Positions 27,635 to 36,258 of a DNA stretch of 64,000 bases are shown piece by piece. Source of the stretch: Marinilabiliales bacterium (GTDB lineage: Bacteria > Bacteroidota > Bacteroidia > Bacteroidales > SZUA-534). The stretch lies in contig DOTG01000038.1 in assembly GCA_003512955.1 (NCBI GenBank), positions 186,001 to 250,000 of the forward strand, written 5' to 3'. The position numbers and the translations under genes were made by a program. Below the pieces are notes generated by a model. That model ran no database searches. It was not told the DNA's origin and saw only the letters and a program-made list of their open reading frames with translations. Position 1 is the stretch's first letter. Each line of letters opens with the position of its first letter.

Positions 27635-28573
27635 ATGTCTTTAACGGCTCCAATCAAAATTTTTTCTGGCAGCGAAACCAAATATTTGGCCGAAAAAATT
27701 GCAGAAAGTTATGGCACTAATTTAGGAAGAACTTCAAAACAACGATTCAGCGATGGGGAATTTCAGCCATCGTACGAAGAAACCGTTCGGGGTTCGCATG
27801 TATTTATCGTCCAGTCCACCTTTCAACCTACCGAGAACCTGTTTGAATTGCTGTTGATGATTGATGCTGCCAAAAGAGCTTCGGCCTATAAAATTGTAGC
27901 TGTTATCCCTTATTTTGGATATGCCCGTCAGGATCGAAAGGACAAGCCGCGCGTTTCCATTGGAGCTAAATTGGTAGCCGATTTGCTTGAAGCTGCCGGG
28001 GTTTCACGGGTAATGACCATGGATTTGCATGCCGATCAGATTCAGGGATTTTTCAACATCCCGGTGGATCACCTGTATGCTTCATCCATTTTCACGCCTT
28101 ACTTGCGTGCTCTAAATCTCGAAAATTTAACTATCGCGGCTCCTGATATGGGAGGTTCTAAACGGGCCTATGCCTATTCTACCTATTTGGGGACGCCCGT
28201 AGTTATCAGCCATAAAAGCCGGTCGAAAGCCAACGAGATTGGCGAAATGAAAGTAATTGGCGATGTGAAAGATAAAAACGTAGTGATTGTAGATGACATG
28301 ATTGATACCGCTGGAACCATCACCAAAGCAGCCGACATTATGATGGAAAACGGAGCCAGGAGTGTCCGCGTGATGGCTACGCACCCCATTCTGTCAGGCC
28401 CTGCTTACGAACGCATCCAAAACTCGTCCATCACCGAATTGATTGTGACCGATACCATCCCGTTGAAACAGGCTTGCGATAAGATTACTGTTTTGTCGGT
28501 AGCCGATTTGTTTGCCAACACCATTAAAAGCGTTTATAACCAACGTTCCATTAGTTCTAATTTTATTTTTTAA
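27635..28573 (+). CDS. prs: Ribose-phosphate pyrophosphokinase (PRPP synthetase)
   Basis: A 312-residue cytoplasmic enzyme making PRPP from ribose 5-phosphate and ATP for nucleotide, His and Trp synthesis. It carries the N-terminal FSGSETKYLAEKIAE, the catalytic flexible-loop/Mg site MDLHADQIQGFF, and the PRPP-binding VVIVDDMIDTAGTI. Length is normal. The pentose phosphate pathway link with the adjacent divergent xylose operon is metabolic only. It is followed by a strong terminator. Confidence 0.98.
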   Translation: MSLTAPIKIFSGSETKYLAEKIAESYGTNLGRTSKQRFSDGEFQPSYEETVRGSHVFIVQSTFQPTENLFELLLMIDAAKRASAYKIVAVIPYFGYARQDRKDKPRVSIGAKLVADLLEAAGVSRVMTMDLHADQIQGFFNIPVDHLYASSIFTPYLRALNLENLTIAAPDMGGSKRAYAYSTYLGTPVVISHKSRSKANEIGEMKVIGDVKDKNVVIVDDMIDTAGTITKAADIMMENGARSVRVMATHPILSGPAYERIQNSSITELIVTDTIPLKQACDKITVLSVADLFANTIKSVYNQRSISSNFIF

Positions 28574-28597
28574 AAAATTACAATAAATTAGTTCGGG

Positions 28598-28662
28598 AAT
28601 AAGCTATTGAAACCGTGGCCTTTGGTTGCCCAAAAATATTAACTTTCAATAGCTTATTTTTT
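28598..28662 (+). terminator. Strong terminator after prs
   Basis: AATAAGCTATTGAAA (28598-28612) and TTTCAATAGCTTATT (28644-28658) form a perfect 15-bp stem, followed by a T run. The loop is about 31 nt. It separates prs from rplY-pth. Confidence 0.88.
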
Positions 28663-28675
28663 TGATATTAATTCC

Positions 28676-28683
28676 TATATTTG
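28676..28683 (+). promoter_or_regulatory. -7 box of the rplY promoter
   Basis: TATATTTG (followed by CA) is a full match to the Bacteroidetes -7 consensus TAnnTTTG. The -33 region overlaps the 3' end of the prs terminator and is imperfect (CTTATT). The transcript would start near 28690 and carry a ~64-nt leader. Confidence 0.6.
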
Positions 28684-28707
28684 CACCCTCAAAAATTATT
28701 GTCGAAC

Positions 28708-28738
28708 GTGTAATGGGGGACTCGGTCCCAGGTAGCAC
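28708..28738 (+). promoter_or_regulatory. Hairpin in the rplY leader
   Basis: GGGAC (28717-28721), loop TCG, GTCCC (28725-28729), with an outer GTGT/GCAC pairing (28708-28711 with 28735-28738). It lies in the short 5' UTR and could be an autoregulatory L25-binding leader. That role is inference. Confidence 0.35.
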
Positions 28739-28753
28739 ATAAAGTTTTAGAAA

Positions 28754-29332
28754 ATGAAAACCTTTGAAATTAAAGGACAAAAAAGATCGGATGTTGGTAA
28801 AAAATCAGCAAAAGAATTGCGGGCACAAGCTCTGGTCCCATGCGTAATGTATGGCGGAAAAGAAAACGTGCATTTTTCAGTTGTTGAAAAAGATTTCAAA
28901 CATTTGATCTATTCTCCACATGTTTATGTGGTTAATCTTGATGTGGAGGGCGTAAAATCTCAAGCCCTGATGCAGACCATTCAATTTCATCCAGTAACTG
29001 ATGCCATTGAACATGTTGACTTTCTTGAAATTTCTGCTGACAAGAAAGTAACTGTTGAACTTCCCATTCAATTGTTAGGCTCATCTGAAGGTGTAAAACA
29101 AGGGGGTAAGCTGATGTTGAAATTGCGCAAACTGCGTGTTAAAGGGTTGATTAAAGATTTTCCCGATACTTTGGATGTAGATATCACTGAATTACAGTTA
29201 GGTAAATCTACCAAAGTAGGCGATTTGACTTACAAAGGGTTGGAATTGCTTGATGCAAAAAACGCAGTGGTTGCAACTGTCCGGTTAACCCGTAGCGCCA
29301 TGTCGGCTAAACAAGGAGAAGGCGGTAAATAG
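28754..29332 (+). CDS. rplY: 50S ribosomal protein L25/Ctc (long form)
   Basis: A 192-residue 5S-rRNA-binding ribosomal protein. The N-terminal L25 domain (about 1-90) begins KTFEIKGQKRSDVGKKSAKELR and contains VPCVMYGG. The C-terminal TL5/Ctc domain (about 95-180) has PIQLLGSSEGVKQGGKL and the DVDITELQLGKS segment. This long form is the usual one in Bacteroidetes. The pth gene begins 6 bp downstream, a gene order that is widespread in bacteria. Confidence 0.97.
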   Translation: MKTFEIKGQKRSDVGKKSAKELRAQALVPCVMYGGKENVHFSVVEKDFKHLIYSPHVYVVNLDVEGVKSQALMQTIQFHPVTDAIEHVDFLEISADKKVTVELPIQLLGSSEGVKQGGKLMLKLRKLRVKGLIKDFPDTLDVDITELQLGKSTKVGDLTYKGLELLDAKNAVVATVRLTRSAMSAKQGEGGK

Positions 29333-29338
29333 TAGTTT

Positions 29339-29902
29339 ATGAAATACCTCATTGCCGGGTTAGGTAATATTGGATATGAGTATGCCAATACCCGTCACAA
29401 TATTGGATTCCAAGTGTTGGACGCTTTAGCTAAAGCGTCCAATCTTGTTTTTACCGATAAGCGCAGGGTTTTTTATGCCGAACTGAAACACAAAGGCCGG
29501 ACACTGATCCTGATTAAGCCGACCACTTACATGAACCTGAGTGGTAAAGCAGTCCAATATTGGATGCAGCAGGAAAAAATCCCTTTGGAGAATTTATTGG
29601 TCATAGCCGACGATTTGGCACTGCCTTTTGGGATCATCCGTATCCGTGCCAAAGGGAGCGATGCCGGGCACAATGGCCTCAAAAATATTACCGAACTGCT
29701 GGGTACCGATGCTTATGCCCGACTCAGGTTTGGTATTGGTAGCGAATTCTCTAAAGGGAAACAGGTGGATTATGTGTTGGGTGAATGGACCCCCGATGAA
29801 ATTACAACATTGCCTTCACGGATTGAAAAATGCACCGAGGCTATTCTTTCCTTTCCTCTGGTTGGAATCCAACAGACTATGAGCCAGTTCAACAACAAAT
29901 AA
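29339..29902 (+). CDS. pth: Peptidyl-tRNA hydrolase
   Basis: A 187-residue cytoplasmic enzyme that releases tRNA from prematurely dropped peptidyl-tRNAs. It shows the typical start LIAGLGNIGYEYANTRHNIGF, with the catalytic His20 in NTRHNIG, the substrate-binding PTTYMNLSGKAV, DDLALPFG, and KGSDAGHNGLKNI. It is co-transcribed with rplY (6-bp gap). An unusual 26-bp perfect palindrome lies in the coding sequence at codons 27-35. Confidence 0.98.
   Translation: MKYLIAGLGNIGYEYANTRHNIGFQVLDALAKASNLVFTDKRRVFYAELKHKGRTLILIKPTTYMNLSGKAVQYWMQQEKIPLENLLVIADDLALPFGIIRIRAKGSDAGHNGLKNITELLGTDAYARLRFGIGSEFSKGKQVDYVLGEWTPDEITTLPSRIEKCTEAILSFPLVGIQQTMSQFNNK
29417..29442. repeat. 26-bp perfect palindrome inside pth
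   Basis: TTGGACGCTTTA-GC-TAAAGCGTCCAA reads identically on both strands. Flanking CAAG (29411-29414) and CTTG (29444-29447) extend the pairing with small bulges, and TTTTT follows. The encoded residues are LDALAKASN, so the coding frame is kept. Confidence 0.9.
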
Positions 29903-29958
29903 CTGATTTGTTTTTAACAAAAAAGCAAATCCTTTTGTCCTTAAAAATATCGACCCAT

Positions 29959-32448
29959 TTATTCCGGATTGCCCGGTTCTTTTTCTTCCGCCTGGCATTG
30001 TTTGCAGTACAATTCCTTGACCTCTTGGTTTTCAAAAACTTTTAACGAAAAGAAATCACCGTGGAACAATTCACAAAACCGGGTTGGGTTCAATTCTTTT
30101 GCCCTCATCATGGCATATTCAAATATCTGGGTGTGCATACGCTCCTCATACTGGCTGCACAACGAGACATACGCAAAAACGAGAGCCTCGTTGTGGTTGG
30201 GGTGATAAACCCAAGGTTCGAGGGTTTTCAGGGCAAACAGGTAATCATTGTTATCAATAAATATTTCGGCCAGCCGCAAGGAATTTTGAAGCGATTCGCC
30301 CCGGATATCAATAATTTGCTTAATCTGTTCCAATGGTGCCAGTTTCAGTTTTGGCTCAGCATCTGTAGAATCTAAAAACTGAATCAATTTGAATTGCAGT
30401 TTCAGGTTGATACCATCTACGGTCTCTTTTTTCAAAGAGGTAGCATACAAACGGTCGATGCGGGCTTGCAGCAAACCGGCTTCTTTCAAGCCGTTTAAAG
30501 GTTTTTGCGTAAGTTTGTTATAAACATCGTTAAAAGCAATGTATTCATTCTCTGGATTTAGGTTGAACAATTCTTCCACCTTGAGGGCAAATTCATCATC
30601 CGGAATTTGTTTGGTAAAATGTTGCAGCCAAATCCGGTTCATCTCCAAACCCACATAATCTTTTTCTGCAGGAATGTTCATTTCGCTTAAAAGGGTTGGC
30701 TTGTAGCGGTAGCTTAAAACCTGTTTGATGATGTATTTCTGAATGGAAAGAGCCATCGGACGGTCTTCTTCGGCAACAGCTTTATTGAATTTTTTTAGCA
30801 CAAATGCCTGTTCGTTACCGCCGGAGATATCGTAAGCCACTTTCATGTCGATGCGGGCATACCGGTGGTTTTGTAAAATGGGTTCCAGTCCTTTGTTCAA
30901 TTTGTTGTCGCGGATATATGCTTGCGCCTCTTCCATCGGCATGTCGGCAAGCTGTGGAAACTGCGATTGCCTGATGTCATTTTTAAAATCCCCCCAATTG
31001 TAATCGGTACTAATTTTAGAATGGATAATCTTGCTTTGTCGTTCTTTTAAAGCCAGAATTATACTTTCAGCCCTTTTTTGCTGCAACATCTGGTTCTCTT
31101 TTTCGGTACCCTCGATGGAAGAATAGGCCGTAATTGTCAGATCGCAAATAATAAAAGCAGGTTCATTCAAAAGCTTCAGAAAAGGCTCAATATCCGATGC
31201 CTGATAAGTGTATTTTTTATTTTCAAAAGGGATTTTAAAGCTAAGCGAAAGAGAATCGGCTACGGGTTTGTAATGGAATTTTGTGTTCAAGGTAACCGTG
31301 TCGGCAAGTAGTTTAATGTTTTTGGTAAAGGTACCACTGGTAGGAATAATAAAACTTTGCGGTATGCTAATGCAAGCGCTTTTATTTTGGATAATCACCA
31401 GGTTCAATTCGTAACCCTCTTGAATCCCTTCAGGTAACAGCCCAAGTTGAACTTTAAACGCTTTCGGGTTTTCTTTGGTGTCGGCCAGATTCTTTTTAAA
31501 GAGTTTTGGGGTATAAACCCTTTTGGTTAGTATGCCCTGGTTTATTAAATCATGATCCAGGATATTTGGTTGAATGCAGTTAAATTGCGTTTTTTGTAAA
31601 ATATCTACTGCCAATCCATCTTTCTTATCCCTCATGATTTTTTTGATCTGGGTAATGTTATCCGTTTCAAAATAAATGAGGTTGCCTTCGGTATGCAATC
31701 CTTTTTGAAGATCATTGAGGTTTTCTTGTCTCAAAACCTTTTTGCATAAGTCTTTATCTGGTGGATTCAAACCATACGTTTTTGAAGAATAAGGAATTTT
31801 CAGTTGGTCTTTATAGGCGGCACCTTCGTTGAACGATTTGTAATTCCCAAAAACCACCGACACAAATACTTTTTTACGTTCAGCGTCTAAAGTGGCACTC
31901 ACCCCTATCAGGTTGAATTGAATATTTTCGATGAGCCCGGCTTTTTTAGGGGCAGAAAACCATTTGAACAAAATTTCGTCGGCAACTTTGGCGTAGGTAA
32001 ATGGCACTGTTCCTTTGTAAATAGAGGCTTTGGCCGTAAGTTCCTCACCAAAATGGGAACCACCAAAACTTGAAATCCGGTCACCAGTGGTGGCTAGGTT
32101 TTTATCGCCCCGTTCCAGAATTTCCTCACCTACCCCGGCCATGTAAGCGGCTTGCAAATCGGCAGATTTTTTTAGCAAATCGGCAGATTTTTTTTTCTCA
32201 ATCCCTTTTTTTTCGAGCATTACATTCATCTGATCCTGAATGAGCAATTCTAAAACGGCAGGGTAAAAATTCTCAGAGTCAATGGCATCGGTAGAATTAA
32301 TTGCTTGTTCACCAATTAAATAAGTCTTATCCAATTCTTGTGAAATGGAGAAAATGGAGCATCCAAAAAATAAAATGAAAAATGCTATCGGGGTTTTATA
32401 GGGATTCGATTGAATGTTTCCAGATTTGCTTCCAGATAAAAAAACCAT
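29959..32448 (-). CDS. Exported CAP-like/OmpA-like protein of unknown function
   Basis: An 829-residue protein with an N-terminal hydrophobic segment (about 19-37) suited to a signal peptide or anchor. Residues 61-210 resemble the CAP/SCP1 fold: a helix with repeated small residues, then SSFGGSHFGEELTAK, and finally IGVSATLDAERKKVFVSVVFG, like the closing strand of CAP domains. Residues about 408-475 resemble an OmpA C-terminal (peptidoglycan-binding) domain: DLTITAYSSIEGTEKENQ and QQKRAESIILAL. The rest is helical and Glu/Lys-rich, perhaps TPR-like (650-820). The start may lie slightly downstream of the annotated ATG. A role at the cell wall/periplasm is inferred from the domains. It is convergent with pth. 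Confidence 0.6.
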   Translation of the reverse strand: MVFLSGSKSGNIQSNPYKTPIAFFILFFGCSIFSISQELDKTYLIGEQAINSTDAIDSENFYPAVLELLIQDQMNVMLEKKGIEKKKSADLLKKSADLQAAYMAGVGEEILERGDKNLATTGDRISSFGGSHFGEELTAKASIYKGTVPFTYAKVADEILFKWFSAPKKAGLIENIQFNLIGVSATLDAERKKVFVSVVFGNYKSFNEGAAYKDQLKIPYSSKTYGLNPPDKDLCKKVLRQENLNDLQKGLHTEGNLIYFETDNITQIKKIMRDKKDGLAVDILQKTQFNCIQPNILDHDLINQGILTKRVYTPKLFKKNLADTKENPKAFKVQLGLLPEGIQEGYELNLVIIQNKSACISIPQSFIIPTSGTFTKNIKLLADTVTLNTKFHYKPVADSLSLSFKIPFENKKYTYQASDIEPFLKLLNEPAFIICDLTITAYSSIEGTEKENQMLQQKRAESIILALKERQSKIIHSKISTDYNWGDFKNDIRQSQFPQLADMPMEEAQAYIRDNKLNKGLEPILQNHRYARIDMKVAYDISGGNEQAFVLKKFNKAVAEEDRPMALSIQKYIIKQVLSYRYKPTLLSEMNIPAEKDYVGLEMNRIWLQHFTKQIPDDEFALKVEELFNLNPENEYIAFNDVYNKLTQKPLNGLKEAGLLQARIDRLYATSLKKETVDGINLKLQFKLIQFLDSTDAEPKLKLAPLEQIKQIIDIRGESLQNSLRLAEIFIDNNDYLFALKTLEPWVYHPNHNEALVFAYVSLCSQYEERMHTQIFEYAMMRAKELNPTRFCELFHGDFFSLKVFENQEVKELYCKQCQAEEKEPGNPE

Positions 32449-32704
32449 CGTTCTGAGCTTGACTACGTAATTAATTTAGTTATAAACTGTGCAAATCTAA
32501 AAATATTATTTCAATAGCCGACAGATTGCCAAATTAATTGTATGGATTCATTATCAATCATTTAACAATTTCCGGGTGCATCCAACCGGTTCATAAAAAA
32601 GGTTTGATACTTTTGTGGGATAAATTAATTTTACTCAGAGGTTTATTTGTTTTAAGCAATTTGAATTAATTTGCTGCAAAGATTTATAGACAATTTGAAT
32701 ATAT

Positions 32705-33094
32705 ATGGCCATTGATGAAGGAGTTAGGATAGACAAGTGGTTATGGGCTGTGAGGGTTTTCAAAACCCGGAGTCAAGCCACCGAAGCCTGCAAAAAAGGA
32801 AGGATTTATATAAACAACGACGAAGTGAAAGCCTCGCGGGATGTAAAAATTGGAGATATTATTGAAGTGAAAAAACCACCCATTTTGTTCCGGTACCGTG
32901 TAAAAGAGTTGCTGTATAACCGGGTTGGGGCAAAGTTGGTGGATAACTACCTTGAGGATATTACACCTGAACAAGAGGTGATTAAAATAGATATGATGCG
33001 TTTGAATTTGGGAGGTTTCCGCGAAAGAGGTACAGGAAGGCCTACCAAAAAAGAGCGCAGGTTACTCGATGATTGGCACCAAGGCGATGAATAA
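32705..33094 (+). CDS. hslR: S4-domain RNA-binding protein (Hsp15-like)
   Basis: A 129-residue cytoplasmic protein. The S4 domain covers about residues 7-65 (VRIDKWLWAVRVFKTRSQA, CKKGRIYINNDEV) and is followed by a basic tail (RGTGRPTKKERRLLDDW), as in Hsp15, which in E. coli recycles stalled 50S subunits carrying nascent chains. The lipoprotein gene downstream overlaps its last 8 bases. Confidence 0.9.
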   Translation: MAIDEGVRIDKWLWAVRVFKTRSQATEACKKGRIYINNDEVKASRDVKIGDIIEVKKPPILFRYRVKELLYNRVGAKLVDNYLEDITPEQEVIKIDMMRLNLGGFRERGTGRPTKKERRLLDDWHQGDE

Positions 33095-33584
33095 ACTTTT
33101 AACATACATTTTTCTTGCAGTTTTTGCAATGGTTTCGGCTTGTGAGCTCGAAACAACGGATTATCCTGATACACCACAAATAGAATTCAAAGAGATTAAG
33201 GTGGCCGATACTGTGGATTTATTAGGAAGTAAATCGAGGCTAGTGAATCTTCATTTCTATTTAATTGATGGAGACGGAAATATTGGTCCCATTTATACTA
33301 TCAAGGATACTTTACCAAACTGTTACATTACATTGTATTATAAAAATTCAACGGGGATTTTTACTCAGGATACAAATATCATTGACACTTTAAGCTCATA
33401 TACCATCCCAGACGTAGGTGATTTAGGGCAGGACAAAACACTAAAAGCCGATATTTTTATTGATATTTCCTACAATACCGAACCAACCATGAGCCACACC
33501 CATTTCTTTTACTCAATCCAGGTAATTGATAAATCACTGAATAAAAGCAACACCATTCATACCGATACAATAATTATTCAATAA
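33087..33584 (+). CDS. Lipoprotein of unknown function
   Basis: The start is taken at the ATG at 33087, overlapping the hslR stop (GATGAATAA). This gives a clean lipoprotein signal, FAMVSACELE, with the lipidated Cys at residue 19; an in-frame ATG 18 bases upstream is less likely. The mature part (~146 residues) is beta-rich, with LHFYLIDGDGNIGP, TLYYKNSTG and FFYSIQVIDKSLNKS, suggesting an Ig-like or cadherin-like sandwich. No named family is recognised. Translational coupling with hslR probably reflects compact gene order rather than a shared function. Confidence 0.75.
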   Translation: MNKLLTYIFLAVFAMVSACELETTDYPDTPQIEFKEIKVADTVDLLGSKSRLVNLHFYLIDGDGNIGPIYTIKDTLPNCYITLYYKNSTGIFTQDTNIIDTLSSYTIPDVGDLGQDKTLKADIFIDISYNTEPTMSHTHFFYSIQVIDKSLNKSNTIHTDTIIIQ

Positions 33585-33619
33585 AACCGTTTTTTGTATC
33601 GGGTTTGATTAACATAACA

Positions 33620-33647
33620 TTTGGTAAACCAAAAAAAACTATATTCG
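33620..33647 (+). promoter_or_regulatory. Candidate promoter/operator of the efflux operon
   Basis: TTTGG-taaa-CCAAA (33620-33633) is an exact inverted repeat whose left arm serves as a -33-like TTTG. TATATTCG (33640-33647) is a one-mismatch -7 box 16 bp downstream. A repressor bound to the repeat would block the promoter; this is inference. Confidence 0.4.
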
Positions 33648-33677
33648 CCTTTTAAGTAATCATTAAAATCCAAAACT

Positions 33678-34928
33678 GTGAATAAGAAAATATGGATAGG
33701 AGTTGGTATCGTTGCCGTAATTTTAATTTTTCTTTTATTCGTTGGTGGATCAAATGAGAATGCCGATGCAGCCATTGAAGTAAAAGCAAAATCAGGGCCT
33801 TTTAAAATTGAAGTGGTAACTACCGGGGAGTTGCAAGCCGAAAAGTCAGAGAAAATTATGGGGCCATCCGGCCTTCGGATGATCCGTGTCTGGAACGTGA
33901 AAATTTCAAAACTGATACCGGAAGGGACCGTGGTTGATTCAGGTGATTGGGTAGCATCGTTAGATAAAACTGAAGCTACCGATAAGCTAAAAGATATAGA
34001 ATCGGAGTTGGAAGTAGCTCAAACAAAATACACCAACACGCGGCTAGATACAACCCTTGAACTGCGCGGGCTCCGTGATAATTTGGTGAACCTGACCTAT
34101 ACCCTCGAAGAAGCCAAAATAAAATTGGAGCAGAGCAAATTTGAACCACCGGCAACCATCCGCCAGGAAGAGATAAACCTGTCGAAAGCGCAACGCTCCT
34201 ACGAGCAGGCACTCGAAAACTATAAAATAAAAATTGAACAGGCCCAAGCCAAAATGCAGGAAGTACAAATCAACCTGGATGGAGCCATGCGCCGCCGCGA
34301 TGCTGTGATTAAAGTTCTTGGAGAGTTTGAAGTTGTGGCCCCTAAACCTGGCATGGTCATCTACCGGAGAGGCTGGAGTGGTTCCAAGTTGAAAGAAGGC
34401 GACCAGATTGATGCCTGGGACCCCACCGTAGCAGAACTTCCCGACTTGAGCAGCATGATTTCAAAAACCTATGTCAATGAAATCGACATCAGTAAAGTTT
34501 CCACGGGACAATCGGTGGTTATTGGCGTGGATGCATTTCCCGAATTGCAATTTACGGGTGAAGTTATCAGTGTGGCCAATATTGGCGAGCAATTGCCTAC
34601 AGGCGATGCCAAAGTTTTTGAGGTTCAAATAAAATTACATTCCACCGATACTTTATTGAAACCAGCCATGACTACCAGCAATTCTATCCTTATTGCTCAA
34701 TACGATTCCACGCTTTCGGTACCCATCGAGGCTGTTTTTGGCAACGATTCCATCAAATGGGTCTATTTCCGCGATGGTCTTTCGGTAAAAAAGAAACAAG
34801 TAATTACAGGAGAGTCGAATGAAAATGAAATCATGATTAAAGAGGGTTTGGAAGAAGGCAATGCAGTTTTGTTGTCGGTGCCTGTTGATGCCGATAAAAT
34901 GGATTTGGTTCCTCTGGAAAAGAATTGA
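33678..34928 (+). CDS. MacA-like periplasmic adaptor (HlyD/MFP family)
   Basis: A 416-residue membrane-fusion protein starting at GTG. The N-terminal transmembrane anchor (about 5-22) is followed by a split lipoyl-like domain (about 35-105 and 225-245; GTVVDSGDWVASLD, then EVVAPKPGMVIY), a long coiled-coil hairpin (about 95-215, rich in Glu/Lys/Gln), and beta-barrel and membrane-proximal domains (ISKTYVNEIDISKVSTGQ onward). The permease starts 1 bp after its stop, then a TolC-like channel follows, giving the usual order for a tripartite exporter. In MacAB-TolC systems the adaptor bridges the inner-membrane transporter to the outer-membrane channel. The substrate is unknown. Confidence 0.9.
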   Translation: MNKKIWIGVGIVAVILIFLLFVGGSNENADAAIEVKAKSGPFKIEVVTTGELQAEKSEKIMGPSGLRMIRVWNVKISKLIPEGTVVDSGDWVASLDKTEATDKLKDIESELEVAQTKYTNTRLDTTLELRGLRDNLVNLTYTLEEAKIKLEQSKFEPPATIRQEEINLSKAQRSYEQALENYKIKIEQAQAKMQEVQINLDGAMRRRDAVIKVLGEFEVVAPKPGMVIYRRGWSGSKLKEGDQIDAWDPTVAELPDLSSMISKTYVNEIDISKVSTGQSVVIGVDAFPELQFTGEVISVANIGEQLPTGDAKVFEVQIKLHSTDTLLKPAMTTSNSILIAQYDSTLSVPIEAVFGNDSIKWVYFRDGLSVKKKQVITGESNENEIMIKEGLEEGNAVLLSVPVDADKMDLVPLEKN

Positions 34929-34929
34929 C

Positions 34930-36249
34930 ATGGAACGTTATCTGAACGATATTGCCATTGCCTTTGAAGCAATACAGGCCAACAAAATTAAATCGATGCT
35001 TACTGCCCTGGGGATTATTTTTGGGGTAGCCGCTGTTATAAGCATGCTTGCTATCGGGAACGGGGCTCAGCAGGAAATTTTGGAACAGATGAAAATGGTC
35101 GGTGTGAATAACATCATCATCCAACCTGTGATTGAAACCCAGGAGGCTGAAGCCGAGGAGTCGTTAAAACCATCTGCAAAATATTCTCCCGGCTTGACTA
35201 TGTCCGATATGGAGGCCATCAGGCAAACAATTCCGGTTATTAAAACCATTTGCCCGCAAATCACCAAAGATTCGTATGTCATTCAATCGGGCATACGGAG
35301 GTCAGCCAAACTTCATGGAGTGGAACCTGCATTTTTTCAATTGTTCAATATTAAGCTTTTTGCCGGAAATCTTTTTACTGATTATCAATTGGAACATGGA
35401 TTACCGGTTTGCATCATCAGCGAAGATTTGGCTTTGCGCTTTTTCAACTCCATCAATATTATTGGGAAACAAATTAAATGCGGCAAGGTTTGGTTACAGA
35501 TTGTGGGGGTTTCGGAAAAAAGGTCGATGGGCGACAATCCATCGAAATTGGGTTTGAGTTCAGGGCAAGATGTGATTTATATCCCGGTGCAGACCATGCT
35601 CCTGCGGTTTGAAAACCGGGCATTGACCACCGCGTTGGACTTGCAGCAAAATAATAACGACGACGAATCCAAAAATAAAGAAACGAAAGTGGTGAACTAC
35701 CACCAGTTGGACAAAATAATTGTTCAGGTTAACGAAACGGAACAAATCCAAGCGGTAAACGAGGTTATCGGGCGGATGCTCAAACGGAGGCACCAGGAAG
35801 TAGTTGATTTTGAGTTAATAGTTCCTGAATTACTTTTAAAACAGCAGCAACGGACTAAAGATATTTTCAACATCGTTCTGGGAGCCATTGCCGGTATTTC
35901 ATTGCTTGTAGGTGGGATTGGCATTATGAACATCATGTTGGCCTCAGTTCTTGAGCGCATCAAAGAAATCGGTACGCGGATGGCTTTGGGGGCTACCCGT
36001 AAAGATATCGTAGTCCAGTTCATCGCGGAATCTACCATCATCAGTATTTCCGGAGGAATCCTGGGGATTGTTCTGGGTTTCGTACTTTCGGCATTAGTGA
36101 CCAAATTTACCGGGATTCTTACGATTATCTCGACGAGCTCGGTAGTGGTGGCTTTTGGTATTTCGGTAAGCGTGGGAATAATTTTTGGTTACATGCCTGC
36201 CAAACGGGCTGCTCAGCAGGATCCTGTAGTAAGTTTACGTTCAGAATAA
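34930..36249 (+). CDS. MacB-like ABC transporter permease without ATPase domain
   Basis: The start is set at the ATG at 34930, 1 bp after the adaptor stop; an upstream in-frame ATG lies inside the adaptor gene. The product is 439 residues. It has an N-terminal helix (IKSMLTALGIIFGVAAVISML), a MacB periplasmic core domain (about 45-300), and three C-terminal helices with the FtsX signature (LLVGGIGIMNIMLASVLERI, EIGTRMALGATRKDIV). Typical MacB carries an N-terminal ATPase; here it is absent and no ATPase gene is in the operon, so a separate ATP-binding subunit must be encoded elsewhere. Export of a lipophilic compound, peptide or lipoprotein is possible. Confidence 0.88.
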   Translation: MERYLNDIAIAFEAIQANKIKSMLTALGIIFGVAAVISMLAIGNGAQQEILEQMKMVGVNNIIIQPVIETQEAEAEESLKPSAKYSPGLTMSDMEAIRQTIPVIKTICPQITKDSYVIQSGIRRSAKLHGVEPAFFQLFNIKLFAGNLFTDYQLEHGLPVCIISEDLALRFFNSINIIGKQIKCGKVWLQIVGVSEKRSMGDNPSKLGLSSGQDVIYIPVQTMLLRFENRALTTALDLQQNNNDDESKNKETKVVNYHQLDKIIVQVNETEQIQAVNEVIGRMLKRRHQEVVDFELIVPELLLKQQQRTKDIFNIVLGAIAGISLLVGGIGIMNIMLASVLERIKEIGTRMALGATRKDIVVQFIAESTIISISGGILGIVLGFVLSALVTKFTGILTIISTSSVVVAFGISVSVGIIFGYMPAKRAAQQDPVVSLRSE

Positions 36250-36258
36250 ATTACCGAT

